Positions 8,215-17,412 are shown, numbered from the stretch's first letter. The stretch is DNA of 64,000 bases from Ignavibacteriales bacterium (GCA_020635255.1 JACKAC010000001.1:1651501-1715500); one strand, 5' to 3'. The notes: generated by a model not told the origin, from the sequence alone. A program made the numbers and translations.

Positions 8215-8967
8215 CTACTCTTTAATTTCATCATCCCGTAATTCGACGGGTTTTGAGTTCTTTTTGCGGAGGCGCATATTGAGAAACTCGACAAACAGCG
8301 AGAACGCCATCGCGAAGTAAACGTAGCCTTTCGGTACCTCGATGTGGAATCCTTCGACGAATAATAACAGCCCTATCATTAGCAGGAAAGCAAGCGCGAG
8401 CATTTTGATAGTGGGATGCTTATGAATGAAATCACTGACCCACCGGGCAAATATCACCATAACGATCATCGCAAGGATTATTGCGACTATCATCACTTCG
8501 ATATCTTTCACAAGACCTATTGCAGTAAGGATCGAATCAAAGGAGAAGACGATATCCAGCAGTGCGATCTGTATTATTGCGCCGGCGAAAGTATTAATCT
8601 TCGACTTTCTTTGCTTCTCTTCGTCGTCCTCTAGCTTATCGTGGATTTCGAGAGTGCTCTTTGTAAGCAGAAAGAGACCTCCCGCTATCAGGATAAGGTC
8701 TCTTCCCGTAAAATCATGTCCAAAAATTGTTATGAGAGGCTGCACCATATTGGTTATCCACACAATGCCAAAAAGCAGAGCAACCCTGAAAACAAGAGCA
8801 AGGGCAAGTCCCGTGATGCGGGCTTTTTCCTGCACTTCCTTTTTAAGCTTGCCGGTTACAATAGAGATAAAGATTATATTATCTATCCCCAGAACTATCT
8901 CCAGGAATGTAAGTGTGGCAAGACTTACATAAGTCTCAGGGCGTGTGAATATTTCAAAGAATTCCAT
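8215..8967 (-). CDS. TerC-family integral membrane protein
   Basis: 250 residues with about seven membrane helices. The family hallmarks are seen: FLEIVLGIDNIIFISIV near residues 22-38 and LLDIVFSFDSILTAIG near 135-150, each with acidic residues inside a helix that are thought to bind a metal ion. TerC proteins are linked to manganese export, loading of secreted metalloenzymes and tellurite resistance. It is the last gene of a group (mscS-like, EF-G-like, terC), 18 bases after the EF-G-like stop. No ter-cluster partner is nearby. Confidence 0.92.
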   Translation of the reverse strand: MEFFEIFTRPETYVSLATLTFLEIVLGIDNIIFISIVTGKLKKEVQEKARITGLALALVFRVALLFGIVWITNMVQPLITIFGHDFTGRDLILIAGGLFLLTKSTLEIHDKLEDDEEKQRKSKINTFAGAIIQIALLDIVFSFDSILTAIGLVKDIEVMIVAIILAMIVMVIFARWVSDFIHKHPTIKMLALAFLLMIGLLLFVEGFHIEVPKGYVYFAMAFSLFVEFLNMRLRKKNSKPVELRDDEIKE

Positions 8968-8985
8968 ATGTGCGCATGAAAATTA

Positions 8986-11097
8986 TTATGCGGCTTCCTC
9001 CTTCTCCGCCTTGTATTGTTCGATGATCTTCATTTCCACTTCGCGCGGTACGTCCTCGTAGTGGGAAAATTTGCGCTTGTACGTTCCCCTGCCCTGCGTG
9101 AGCGAGCGAAGCGTAGATGAGTAACCGTTCATTTCGGAAAGAGGTATCTGCGCTTTAAGCTTTTGCAGGTGTCCTTCGGCTTCCATTCCCTGTATTCGTC
9201 CCCTTCTCGAAGATACATCGCCCGAGACAGCTCCCATGAACTCTTCCGGGAACACCACTTCGACGTCATAGATCGGCTCCATAATAACCGGAGCGGCTTC
9301 CATAAATCCTTTTCGGAATGCCATCGAGCCGGCAATCTTGAATGAATTTTCATCCGAATCAACGTTGTGGAAAGAGCCGTCGAATAGCGTTACCTTAACG
9401 TCAATGACCGGGCATCCAACAACGACGCCGTTTTTGAGAACTTCATTGATACCCTTTTCAACAGCCGGAACGAACCTGCCGGGAATAACACCGCCGACGA
9501 TCTTATCGACGAATTCGAATCCCTGTCCTCTTTCGAGAGGCTCTATCTTTATATGAACGTGCCCGAACTGTCCGCGTCCGCCGGATTGTTTCTTGTGTTT
9601 GTATTCGATGTCATTTGCAGTCGAGCGTATAGTCTCACGGTAAGGAATCTTCGGGTCTTTTACTTCTACTTCTAGCTTATACTTTTCCTTCATTCTTTTT
9701 ATAACAGTCTCGAGGTGTGATTCACCCTGCCCGCTGATAACTGTCTCTCTTGTTTCGGGAATAAATGAAGAAATGAACGTCGGGTCTTCCTCGTGGAATG
9801 AGTGGAGCGCCGTTGCAATCTTATCTTCGTCGCCTTTGTTTTTCGCATGGATAGCGAGTGTTATATTCGGATCGGGAAATTTGATATTAGGAAGTACAAC
9901 CGGGTTGTTCTTAGAGCTAAGTGTATTATTTGTGTGAGTATCTTTTAGTTTAACAACGGCTCCAATATCTCCGCAGATAACAGCATCCATTTCTTTTCTG
10001 TTCTTTCCATTCATAGAGAAAAGCTGTGAAAGGCGTTCTGATTTTCCGTTAGCTTCATTTACCATGTCCATACCATGCGTGACCTTACCGGAATAGACAC
10101 GGAAGAATGAAAGCTCACCGATGTTCTTTTCCGAGACGGTTTTGAATATGAAGATCGTCGGTTCACCATTCGGATCGGCTTTGACTTCGACCTCTGAATC
10201 ACTACCGGGTTTATGCGCGTGTTCCGGATGTTTATCGAGCGGTGACTCGGTATAGTCAGCGATAAAATCCAAAATTGGTTTAATGCCGATATTTTTGTCG
10301 GCAGCGGCACAGAATACCGGGAATATCTTCCTTTCCTGCATACCGAGAAGAAGACCTTTCTCAATGTCTTCCGGCGCGAGATTTTCGTCTCCCTCGAAGA
10401 ACTTTTCCATAAGTTCCTCGTCTTCCTCAGCGATATTTTCAACAAACCTCTGGTGGTACTCCTTTGCTTTGGCTTTCTGGTCTTCGGGTATATCTTCCTC
10501 GGTATAATTACCTGAACCGTCGGTGGAGAATTTCAGAAGCTTCATTTTAGCAACGTCAACAACGGCATTAAAACCGGTGCCGGAATTCACAGGAAACTGC
10601 ATTACTGCCACACGCGAACCAAAACTTTCCCTAAGCTGGTCAATAACCTTCTCGAAATTTATATTTTCGTGGTCGAGTTTATTTATAACAAAGATGATGT
10701 TATTACGGTAATGCTTTGTGTTGTGAAAAGTGATCTCGGTGCCGACTTCCCTGCCTTTTGATGCATCGAGCGTAATAATGGAAGTATCTGAAACCCTCAG
10801 CGCGGATACGACTTCCCCGATATAATCCATAAAACCGGGTGTATCGATGAGGTTAATTTTTATTTTGTCGCCTTTGGACTTTTTCCAGAAGGCATTCATC
10901 ACTGAGGCGTTGATGGACATTTGTTTTTCTATCTCGTCCTCGTGATAGTCACTAACTGTGTTACCCTCGGTAACGTTTCCCATTCGATTGGTTACTCCGG
11001 AACTGAAAAGAACTGCCTCACAAAAGGAAGTCTTTCCGGTTCCGGCATGGCCAATGACAGATACATTTCTGATTTGTTCTGATTTATAGTCAGGCAT
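8986..11097 (-). CDS. Elongation factor G-like translational GTPase
   Basis: 703 residues with the five-domain EF-G layout. G1 is GHAGTGKT (16-23) instead of the canonical AHIDAGKT, G3 is DTPGFMDY (85-92) instead of DTPGHVDF, and G4 is NKLD (139-142). The histidine of G3 that activates water in EF-G is replaced by phenylalanine. These changes mark the EF-G-like (fusA-paralogue) group, whose role, possibly in ribosome recycling or stress, is not settled. Domain IV is present (SGGRGQFGHVHIKIEP and later). The gene lies away from rpsL/rpsG/tuf, which also argues against the main EF-G. It sits between an mscS gene and terC. Confidence 0.88.
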   Translation of the reverse strand: MPDYKSEQIRNVSVIGHAGTGKTSFCEAVLFSSGVTNRMGNVTEGNTVSDYHEDEIEKQMSINASVMNAFWKKSKGDKIKINLIDTPGFMDYIGEVVSALRVSDTSIITLDASKGREVGTEITFHNTKHYRNNIIFVINKLDHENINFEKVIDQLRESFGSRVAVMQFPVNSGTGFNAVVDVAKMKLLKFSTDGSGNYTEEDIPEDQKAKAKEYHQRFVENIAEEDEELMEKFFEGDENLAPEDIEKGLLLGMQERKIFPVFCAAADKNIGIKPILDFIADYTESPLDKHPEHAHKPGSDSEVEVKADPNGEPTIFIFKTVSEKNIGELSFFRVYSGKVTHGMDMVNEANGKSERLSQLFSMNGKNRKEMDAVICGDIGAVVKLKDTHTNNTLSSKNNPVVLPNIKFPDPNITLAIHAKNKGDEDKIATALHSFHEEDPTFISSFIPETRETVISGQGESHLETVIKRMKEKYKLEVEVKDPKIPYRETIRSTANDIEYKHKKQSGGRGQFGHVHIKIEPLERGQGFEFVDKIVGGVIPGRFVPAVEKGINEVLKNGVVVGCPVIDVKVTLFDGSFHNVDSDENSFKIAGSMAFRKGFMEAAPVIMEPIYDVEVVFPEEFMGAVSGDVSSRRGRIQGMEAEGHLQKLKAQIPLSEMNGYSSTLRSLTQGRGTYKRKFSHYEDVPREVEMKIIEQYKAEKEEAA

Positions 11098-11127
11098 AAA
11101 TAAATCTCCTTAAAAAATTTATTAATA

Positions 11128-12060
11128 TTATTTTTTTGACTCTTTCTTTGTTACATCCAGCGGTATAGGCTGGTTTTTGTCATGTATCTGGAGCTGGAGT
11201 ATATCAAACGGTATGTCTATTCCTTCCGCATCGAACTTCTCCTTAACTTCCTTTATCACGTCGCTCTTTACGTCGAACTGCGAGCGAGTAAGGTATCCAT
11301 TATTGACCCAGAACCTAACCATAATATTTATTGAACTTGAACCAAAATCATTTAGAATAACATCCGGTGCGGGATCGTCCAGAACTTCCTTATTGTCTTG
11401 GAGAACGGATCGTACCGCCTGTACTGCTTTACCCAGGTCACTCGCGTATTCCACACCAACAATAAATTCATGACGGCGCGTGGGTTCCATAGTATAGTTA
11501 AGCACCGGGTTTTTTATTATCATCGAATTAGGGATAAAGACGTCGTTTCCGTCGAAAGTTTTTATAGTTGTCACGCGCATATCGACTTCCTTAACCGTCC
11601 CGGTATAGTCCTGTGAAACAATAACGTCACCGATATCGAACGGGCGGTTGAAGGCAAGTATTACGCCCGCGAGGAAATTCTCTCCTATGTCTTTGAACGC
11701 AAAACCAACTATTAGAGCGGAAGCACCAAGTCCCGCAAGCAGACCGCTCGCGACACCGCCGTATCCAAGAACGTTAACCGCAATGAATAAACCGATTAGA
11801 ATGATCGTCCATCGAAGTATCCTTCCGAGAAAAACAGGAAGGAGCTGGTCCTCCATTCGCTTCAGTAGATTGCGTTTCAGCGTACGCCCGGCTAGTCCTG
11901 CAATAATAAAGAACACTATAATAACTATTAATGCTATAACTATTTGCGGAAGAGAATTGAGAAACCTCTCCCAATAGGACGCAAGCAGACCCACGTAATC
12001 TTTATCATCTTTACCTTGAAAAAGAGAAAATACGGACGCTAAGTATAGGATTAACGACAT
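11128..12060 (-). CDS. MscS-family small mechanosensitive channel
   Basis: 310 residues. Membrane helices lie at about 33-58, 78-98 and 101-125. The pore helix and signature GLGASALIVGFAFKDIGENF is followed by the beta domain with NRPFDIGDVI, VTTIKTFDG and IPNSMI, as in MscS. The C-terminal cytoplasmic cage part is present (KEKFDAEGIDIPFDILQLQI). It acts as a pressure valve in the inner membrane during hypo-osmotic shock. First gene of the group that continues into the EF-G-like gene 30 bases downstream. Confidence 0.94.
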   Translation of the reverse strand: MSLILYLASVFSLFQGKDDKDYVGLLASYWERFLNSLPQIVIALIVIIVFFIIAGLAGRTLKRNLLKRMEDQLLPVFLGRILRWTIILIGLFIAVNVLGYGGVASGLLAGLGASALIVGFAFKDIGENFLAGVILAFNRPFDIGDVIVSQDYTGTVKEVDMRVTTIKTFDGNDVFIPNSMIIKNPVLNYTMEPTRRHEFIVGVEYASDLGKAVQAVRSVLQDNKEVLDDPAPDVILNDFGSSSINIMVRFWVNNGYLTRSQFDVKSDVIKEVKEKFDAEGIDIPFDILQLQIHDKNQPIPLDVTKKESKK

Positions 12061-12196
12061 AAAATACGAACTTTTGTGAGATTACCGCAGTTTTGGTGCA
12101 AAGAAAGAAAATAACATATTGTATCAATAATATAAAGATAATTTACTAAAAATATGCAATTTTGAGGAAAGTCGGCGAGAAATGAACCTATGAGGA

Positions 12197-12222
12197 AAAA
12201 CCGGGGTTTTACCCCCGGTTTT
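12197..12222 (-). terminator. Intrinsic terminator of the beta-helix locus
   Basis: AAAACCGGGG pairs perfectly with CCCCGGTTTT around a 6-base loop, and the minus strand continues with a short T-run. It ends transcription of the two beta-helix genes. Confidence 0.9.
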
Positions 12223-12233
12223 GTAAATATACT

Positions 12234-14171
12234 TTAAAAATCCCCTTTTTCTAGTGTAGTCCCGGGAGAACCCGATAAAAGGGTGTTTCCATAGAGGTAG
12301 TTGCCGGAGTGGAACAAATTCGTAAGATGAGCTGTCCCACAGTCTACCAAGGAAGAGCTTTGTGTTCCTAGAAAAACAGAATTAGTTACGCTAATGTAAT
12401 CCATATCTTGGATCACCTCAATTAACACAGAATCATCTACCCTGCAAACACAATTATTGAATTCGATACCATTCATTTTTGCAAGATTATATATCTTACT
12501 ATTGCTGGGAAGATTCAGCAGAACACAATTATTGAAAATTAAGCCTAAATCCTCCTGCGAGCCATACAGATGCAGAGAGATTGGATATACTAATTTACTG
12601 CCATCAATATAAAGATTATTAAAGATGACCTGTTTTACAGGACAAAACTGATTGCTGGGTGATTCATTAAGGAACCGCATGAAAAATGTCGGAGTAATAT
12701 CGTCGGTATATATAACAGAAGAATTATTTACTTCCATCACCTGCGGCAATGTAAGTTCTGGTGGATTTTCGAGGGGCTGCTCTCTAATTGTAAACATAGT
12801 CTTGTTGTAACAATTAATATTATTAAAATTCCACTTTTTTATGCTAGATGTTTGAATAGTAATCACAGCACTTTCAATATTATTTCCATCATTTACCGAT
12901 GCTAATCCATCAATGTTTAACATATCAATATTATAAGTATCACTATTGCCACCAATAAAAACAGGGTACACAACATTCTCTGTGTACATGTTCTTAATAA
13001 CTATGTTTGCTCTTTCAATGAGTGAAGAATCAGACTCACCTTCTAAAGCGTTTGTATAGAAATCCACACCGCCATTGAGATTCAGAGCCCTGAAATTTTC
13101 AATCAAAACATTGCCTTTCATTCCTATACCCACACCTGTGTACTTTATAGCCGTCTGAGAATCAGGTATGCCTCCAATGGCGGTACAGTTTTTAAATATC
13201 ACCGAGCCAGTAAACGATGCAAAAACAAACGCATGTTCACCAAGTTGAGGGGTAGTAACTGTTGCCGTGACATTTTCAATATTAACCTCCCATTGTTTTC
13301 CACCTTTGACGGTAGTCAATCCACCACATCTTATTGCATGCCGGATACCAACAAAATTGGAATCTCTAACTTTTGGATATGAACATGCATTCCCGATCAT
13401 TACCCCATAGCCATAACCAAATAGGTTTGAATTATCAACCTCACATTTATCAACAAGCGGATTATAGCAGTTATAAAGTGCTATCGAAGCGAGTAATGAA
13501 TTATTAAATTTAACATTAGAAATAACTGCATTATCACAATATTCAACATAAATTCCCTGTAAGTAATCTTCCACTTGTGGATCAACAGGACAAACCGGTT
13601 CAATTCGCGGGAATTCTATCTCTAAATCAAAAATCTTAAGCTTTGTAGCATTTACTTTAGCAATACTGAGGTTGTAACTTTCAGGCGGATCACTTACACT
13701 TTGCGGATCAACTAATTCATATGTATCAAACAAATAGTCATCGAAATACACTTTACTATCCTTATACAATTTAACCCTTTTCAATTCACCGACTTTTATG
13801 CCATCTCCGGCAAACTTATCCGAATATATTAAAACAAGGTCGCCTGTCTCCAGCCCATCGGTGGAAATGCCCGAACATTCTACAAAATTGGTTCCCCTTA
13901 CCGCGACAGAATCGATCGCTCTTTGTGTTCCCAACGAGCCTAAAGCTGTCAAACCAATACCCGCGCTTGAAAAATCAAAAATCAGCTTTGAACCATTTCC
14001 TAATATCGTAAGCCCGTCAACACTTAGGGTCTCTTCTATAGTATAGACACCCCTGTCTTCGAGAACCAGGATCTGCTCTTCTCCACCATTTTGTGCTGCT
14101 AAAATAGCCTGTTCGAAGGCATAAGTAATGTCAGTTGGATACATCGCGATATAATCCTTTACAAATATCAT
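12234..14171 (-). CDS. Right-handed beta-helix protein, paralogue 1 (tailspike/pectate-lyase-like)
   Basis: 645 residues, no signal peptide, no membrane helix and no sorting tail. The N-terminal 35 residues form a short helix (FEQAILAAQNGGEEQILVLE), then VYTIEETLSVDGLTILGNGS begins a right-handed parallel beta-helix, as in the pectate lyase 3 / phage tailspike group. Later coils repeat N-V-x-F-N-N-type rungs (VISNVKFNNS, VKDSNFVGIRHA-like). It is clearly homologous to the next gene upstream (14226-16247) over its full length. No catalytic site can be assigned. The missing signal peptide suggests assembly inside the cell, as in a virion or tail-like particle, or release by lysis. Transcribed away from the CI-type regulator, ended by the terminator at 12197-12222. 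Confidence 0.8.
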   Translation of the reverse strand: MIFVKDYIAMYPTDITYAFEQAILAAQNGGEEQILVLEDRGVYTIEETLSVDGLTILGNGSKLIFDFSSAGIGLTALGSLGTQRAIDSVAVRGTNFVECSGISTDGLETGDLVLIYSDKFAGDGIKVGELKRVKLYKDSKVYFDDYLFDTYELVDPQSVSDPPESYNLSIAKVNATKLKIFDLEIEFPRIEPVCPVDPQVEDYLQGIYVEYCDNAVISNVKFNNSLLASIALYNCYNPLVDKCEVDNSNLFGYGYGVMIGNACSYPKVRDSNFVGIRHAIRCGGLTTVKGGKQWEVNIENVTATVTTPQLGEHAFVFASFTGSVIFKNCTAIGGIPDSQTAIKYTGVGIGMKGNVLIENFRALNLNGGVDFYTNALEGESDSSLIERANIVIKNMYTENVVYPVFIGGNSDTYNIDMLNIDGLASVNDGNNIESAVITIQTSSIKKWNFNNINCYNKTMFTIREQPLENPPELTLPQVMEVNNSSVIYTDDITPTFFMRFLNESPSNQFCPVKQVIFNNLYIDGSKLVYPISLHLYGSQEDLGLIFNNCVLLNLPSNSKIYNLAKMNGIEFNNCVCRVDDSVLIEVIQDMDYISVTNSVFLGTQSSSLVDCGTAHLTNLFHSGNYLYGNTLLSGSPGTTLEKGDF

Positions 14172-14225
14172 TTTTTATTCTCCTTTATGTTTTTTATAAT
14201 TAATGATTCTTTATACTTTATTTAA

Positions 14226-16247
14226 TTAAGTATCACCATACTCTTTATCCGTCGAAGGAGAATTATTTATTAGTGTATTGCCATTTAAAACATTACCTGT
14301 ATGGTAAAGTGTATCTAAATGACTGGAAGGATTATTTATCAGTGATGAACCAAGAGACCCTAAAAAGGAATTTCCGGACAGCCCAATATATCCAGCATCG
14401 GAATTTAGATCAATAAAACGGCTCCCATTCGTTTCATATACACAACCATTGAAAACCAGACCTTCAATACCTATATCATTCTTAAATCCAATAGAAGATG
14501 CCGGTATATTAGTAAAAGTGCAATTATTAAATACAAAGAAAAGCCCTGAACTTGTCGTCTCCGATACAGCTTGCACATAAAACAGTTTGCTTCCGTCTGT
14601 CTTAAGGTTATTAAAAACAATCGTACTTACCGGATACACATCCCCGGCATCCTGTGCCAGCATTAATAAATATTCGGAAGGAGAGCTTCCTGATAAAGCA
14701 TCAGAGTATGTTAAAGAGGAGTTACTGATCACTAATTCCTGTGGAACCACAAACGTAGATCCGTCTATGTGGTCAATTTCCATCAGCCTTTTATTGTAAC
14801 ATTTAATATTATTAAAGTACCACTTATTGATAGAAGAATACCGGATCAAAATAGCCGGATACTGATGATCATATGAATCTTTATAACTGGTGGAAATTAG
14901 TCCATCGACAGAAAGGAGATCCAATTCTACATCATCACCGGATTCACCGACATAGACAGGGTATGCGACTTCTTCCGCATACATATCCTTAATCATGAGA
15001 TTTAGGTTATCAACTTCATCACCAAGAACTTTGACACCGTATTTTAATGCAATAGTCCGGAAATTGTGAATTACTACATCACCTTTACATTTTATTTCAA
15101 TTCCTCCATAGGTAAAATCGTCCGGATCTAACATTTCCCATTCGTCCAGATTTGAATTTGGAAGTTTACTCGTATCCGGATTATCAACACGGGCTTTAAA
15201 CAATTTATAACCTCCATATAAATCCGGAGAGGAAACAATATCATCAGTTAAATATTCTGTTTCTTCCATCCATTGTGTAAATTCATCTATGTTCCACCCG
15301 CCAATGGCAGTACAATCCCTGAAAGTCATTGAAGCTGTAGTTTCTCCTATTGAGAACGCGGATTCTTCATCAAGGGTCATGATAGTTCCGCTTACATTAT
15401 GAATACTGGCTTCCCATAGTAAACCCCTTTCCGCGGAATCACCGCTTGTTATAACTGCATGTCTGATACCTACAAAATTAGAATCTCTGACCGTCGAGTA
15501 CATGCATGCGTTTTCCAGTAATACTCCATGACCTTCACCGGATAAATTAGAATTATCAACCTCACAATTATCGACTAAAGGATTGTAACAGCTTTTTAAT
15601 CTTATTGCTGCTGCTTTTGCATTATTAAATTTTACCCCGGAAATTACGATGTTATCTCCGTACTTAACCTGTATACCTGCAGTTTCGGAATCTGTAGATT
15701 CTGGATCAGCATATTCAATTTCAAGATCATAAATCTTAAGTTTTACCGGGGAAATTTTTGCAACTACAGGGGAGTCGGAGTCTTCATAAGTATCAAATAA
15801 GTAATCATTGAAAAAAACCTTATCATTAGTATCATCGTACTTTTTAACTCTCTTAATCTCTCCAATCTTGACACTTGCAACGGTCGAATCGGAAGAAACA
15901 AGAACCAGATCCCCCGTCTCAAGGTTATCAGCGTCAATTGCACTGCTTACTACAAAACTCGTTCTTTTAGCTGCAGTCGAATCGCTCGCTCTGAGAGTAC
16001 CGAGCGAGCCCTCTGCAATTAGACCAACCTCTGAGCTGTCCGAAAAGTCGAAAATTAATTTAGAACCATTACCCATGATCGTAAGTCCGCTTACATCAAG
16101 TGTACGCTCGATCGTATACTCCCTGCGATTCTCTAAAACAAGGATCTGTTCTTCACCGCTGTTCTTTGCGGCATCGATAGCATCCTCAAACTTATCTGTG
16201 ATAGTTTCTCCCATTCCTGGGGGTAAAAAATCTTCAAGAAAAATCAT
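14226..16247 (-). CDS. Right-handed beta-helix protein, paralogue 2, with an inserted carbohydrate-binding-like module
   Basis: 673 residues, same architecture as paralogue 1: an N-terminal helix (FEDAIDAAKNSGEEQILVLE), then beta-helix coils starting YTIERTLDVSGLTIMGNGSK. Relative to the paralogue it has an extra segment at about residues 317-378 (WNIDEFTQW ... LYGGYKLFKARVDNPDT ... LDEWEML) whose W-Y-W spacing resembles chitin-binding type 3 (CBM5/12) modules found in tail fibres and glycosidases. No signal peptide or sorting tail. It is the promoter-proximal gene of the pair; the gap to paralogue 1 is 54 bases, and its own start is 151 bases from the divergent HTH gene. Confidence 0.8.
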   Translation of the reverse strand: MIFLEDFLPPGMGETITDKFEDAIDAAKNSGEEQILVLENRREYTIERTLDVSGLTIMGNGSKLIFDFSDSSEVGLIAEGSLGTLRASDSTAAKRTSFVVSSAIDADNLETGDLVLVSSDSTVASVKIGEIKRVKKYDDTNDKVFFNDYLFDTYEDSDSPVVAKISPVKLKIYDLEIEYADPESTDSETAGIQVKYGDNIVISGVKFNNAKAAAIRLKSCYNPLVDNCEVDNSNLSGEGHGVLLENACMYSTVRDSNFVGIRHAVITSGDSAERGLLWEASIHNVSGTIMTLDEESAFSIGETTASMTFRDCTAIGGWNIDEFTQWMEETEYLTDDIVSSPDLYGGYKLFKARVDNPDTSKLPNSNLDEWEMLDPDDFTYGGIEIKCKGDVVIHNFRTIALKYGVKVLGDEVDNLNLMIKDMYAEEVAYPVYVGESGDDVELDLLSVDGLISTSYKDSYDHQYPAILIRYSSINKWYFNNIKCYNKRLMEIDHIDGSTFVVPQELVISNSSLTYSDALSGSSPSEYLLMLAQDAGDVYPVSTIVFNNLKTDGSKLFYVQAVSETTSSGLFFVFNNCTFTNIPASSIGFKNDIGIEGLVFNGCVYETNGSRFIDLNSDAGYIGLSGNSFLGSLGSSLINNPSSHLDTLYHTGNVLNGNTLINNSPSTDKEYGDT

Positions 16248-16317
16248 TTCTTTCTCCTTTTAAATTTTTGTTTAAGAAGTTTTTGTGAATTACCTGTTTT
16301 GTTGGTTTAAAATTTGC

Positions 16318-16370
16318 TATAATACATTTGTGGTATGGTAGCTCTAGCAAAATAATCTAAATGTATTATA
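16318..16370. promoter_or_regulatory. Inverted-repeat operator overlapping face-to-face promoter boxes
   Basis: TATAATACATTT at 16318-16329 and its perfect reverse complement AAATGTATTATA at 16359-16370, 29 bases apart (41 bases centre to centre, about four helical turns). Each arm carries a promoter-like box. On the plus strand TACATTTG (16323-16330) fits the Bacteroidota -7 consensus TAnnTTTG, with a TTTG at 16298-16301 as -33 candidate; on the minus strand the arm gives TACATTTA. The two promoters would face each other and their transcripts would overlap. The likely ligand is the HTH protein encoded at 16399. Repeat: seen; promoter use and binding: inferred. Confidence 0.65.
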
Positions 16371-16398
16371 CTGTCAAGAGGAGCAACACATTTTTATT

Positions 16399-16764
16399 AT
16401 GGAATCCGCAAAAAGACTGGAAATACTAATATCGAAGCTTGGTCTTACAAAGAGAGAATTTGCTTTTAGAATTGGCAAGCTCCCCCAAAATATTAATACC
16501 TATATAAAGGGCGGTAGAAGTATTGGTAAAAACTTTGCGTCTGACGTTAAAGAAAAATTCCCAATCGTAAATACTGACTGGCTTTTATATGGAAACGGGG
16601 AGATGTTCATTCCTGACCACGTGGACTATTCAAAAAAGGAACTTATAAATGAGATTAATTATCTGAAAAATGAATTGGAGATTTTGAAAGAGAAATATGA
16701 GCAAAGTATTAATTTTATTAAGGATTTACAAAATGAAGCAAATGAATTTACTAAAAACAGATAG
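16399..16764 (+). CDS. CI-type helix-turn-helix regulator with C-terminal coiled coil
   Basis: 121 residues. Residues about 5-65 form an XRE/CI-like HTH domain (ILISKLGLTKREFAFRIGKL, then INTYIKGGRSI), followed by the NTDWLLYGNGEMF motif that is typical of phage-type repressors in Bacteroidota. The S24 peptidase domain that usually follows is missing; instead residues about 78-115 are a charged coiled coil (KNELEILKEKYEQSINFIKD). So it cannot be an autocleaving repressor of the LexA/CI type. It is divergent from the beta-helix genes and has the 12-bp inverted repeat in front, so autoregulation and control of the beta-helix genes are likely. AGAGGAG lies 15 bases before the ATG, farther than usual. 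Confidence 0.8.
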   Translation: MESAKRLEILISKLGLTKREFAFRIGKLPQNINTYIKGGRSIGKNFASDVKEKFPIVNTDWLLYGNGEMFIPDHVDYSKKELINEINYLKNELEILKEKYEQSINFIKDLQNEANEFTKNR

Positions 16765-16839
16765 GTGTTTCTTTATTTAACATTTAAGAGATTTATATTA
16801 ATTTACATTTTAGACAGCATTTAATATAACAATGAAAAT

Positions 16840-17400
16840 ATGAGCAAATATTTCCCCATAACGACGTACGGAATGGATATTTTGCGTAAGGAAACGCAGA
16901 AAATACAGGATGTTGACATTGACCTGATCCGCACCATCCAGAGAATGTTCGAGACTATGCATAATGCCGAGGGTATAGGACTCGCGGCACCGCAGGTGAA
17001 TATACTCAAAGCCCTTACGGTGATAGACCTATCGGGATCTGAGGAATACAAGGAATTCAAACCTCTCACTATGATCAACCCGGAAATACTCGAAACACAC
17101 GGCGAGATAGAGCGTGAGGAAGGATGCCTGAGCATCCCCGGACTACGAGCAGTGGTTACGCGACCGGAGAAGGTATTCTTCAGGTATCACGATATAGACA
17201 TGAATGAAAAAACGATGGAGGCGGACGACCTGCTCGCGCGGGTTGTTCAGCATGAGATAGACCATCTTCATGGAAAGCTTTTCATCGATTACCTGGATGC
17301 CGACCAAATGAAGGAATTGAAAAAAGATCTGAAGGACATAAAGAATAAAAACATAGAAGCGTTTTATCCGCTGTTTATTCACTCCGAACTGGAATATTAA
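16840..17400 (+). CDS. def: Peptide deformylase
   Basis: 186 residues. All three metal-site motifs are present: GIGLAAPQ at 45-52, EGCLSIPG at 94-101 (metal ligand cysteine) and HEIDH at 138-142 (two histidine ligands and the catalytic glutamate). The enzyme removes the N-formyl group from new proteins. It is followed 12 bases later by fmt, the enzyme that adds the formyl group to initiator tRNA; the def-fmt pair is widespread in bacteria. Confidence 0.97.
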   Translation: MSKYFPITTYGMDILRKETQKIQDVDIDLIRTIQRMFETMHNAEGIGLAAPQVNILKALTVIDLSGSEEYKEFKPLTMINPEILETHGEIEREEGCLSIPGLRAVVTRPEKVFFRYHDIDMNEKTMEADDLLARVVQHEIDHLHGKLFIDYLDADQMKELKKDLKDIKNKNIEAFYPLFIHSELEY

Positions 17401-17412
17401 TTTATCCTGATA

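Noticed and set aside
8426..8932. 168-codon open frame on the plus strand
   Set aside because: Antisense to terC; Ser/Ile-rich translation with no domain.
12234..16764. Complete prophage
   Set aside because: No integrase, terminase, capsid, portal, tail tube or lysis gene; flanks are mscS and def-fmt housekeeping genes.
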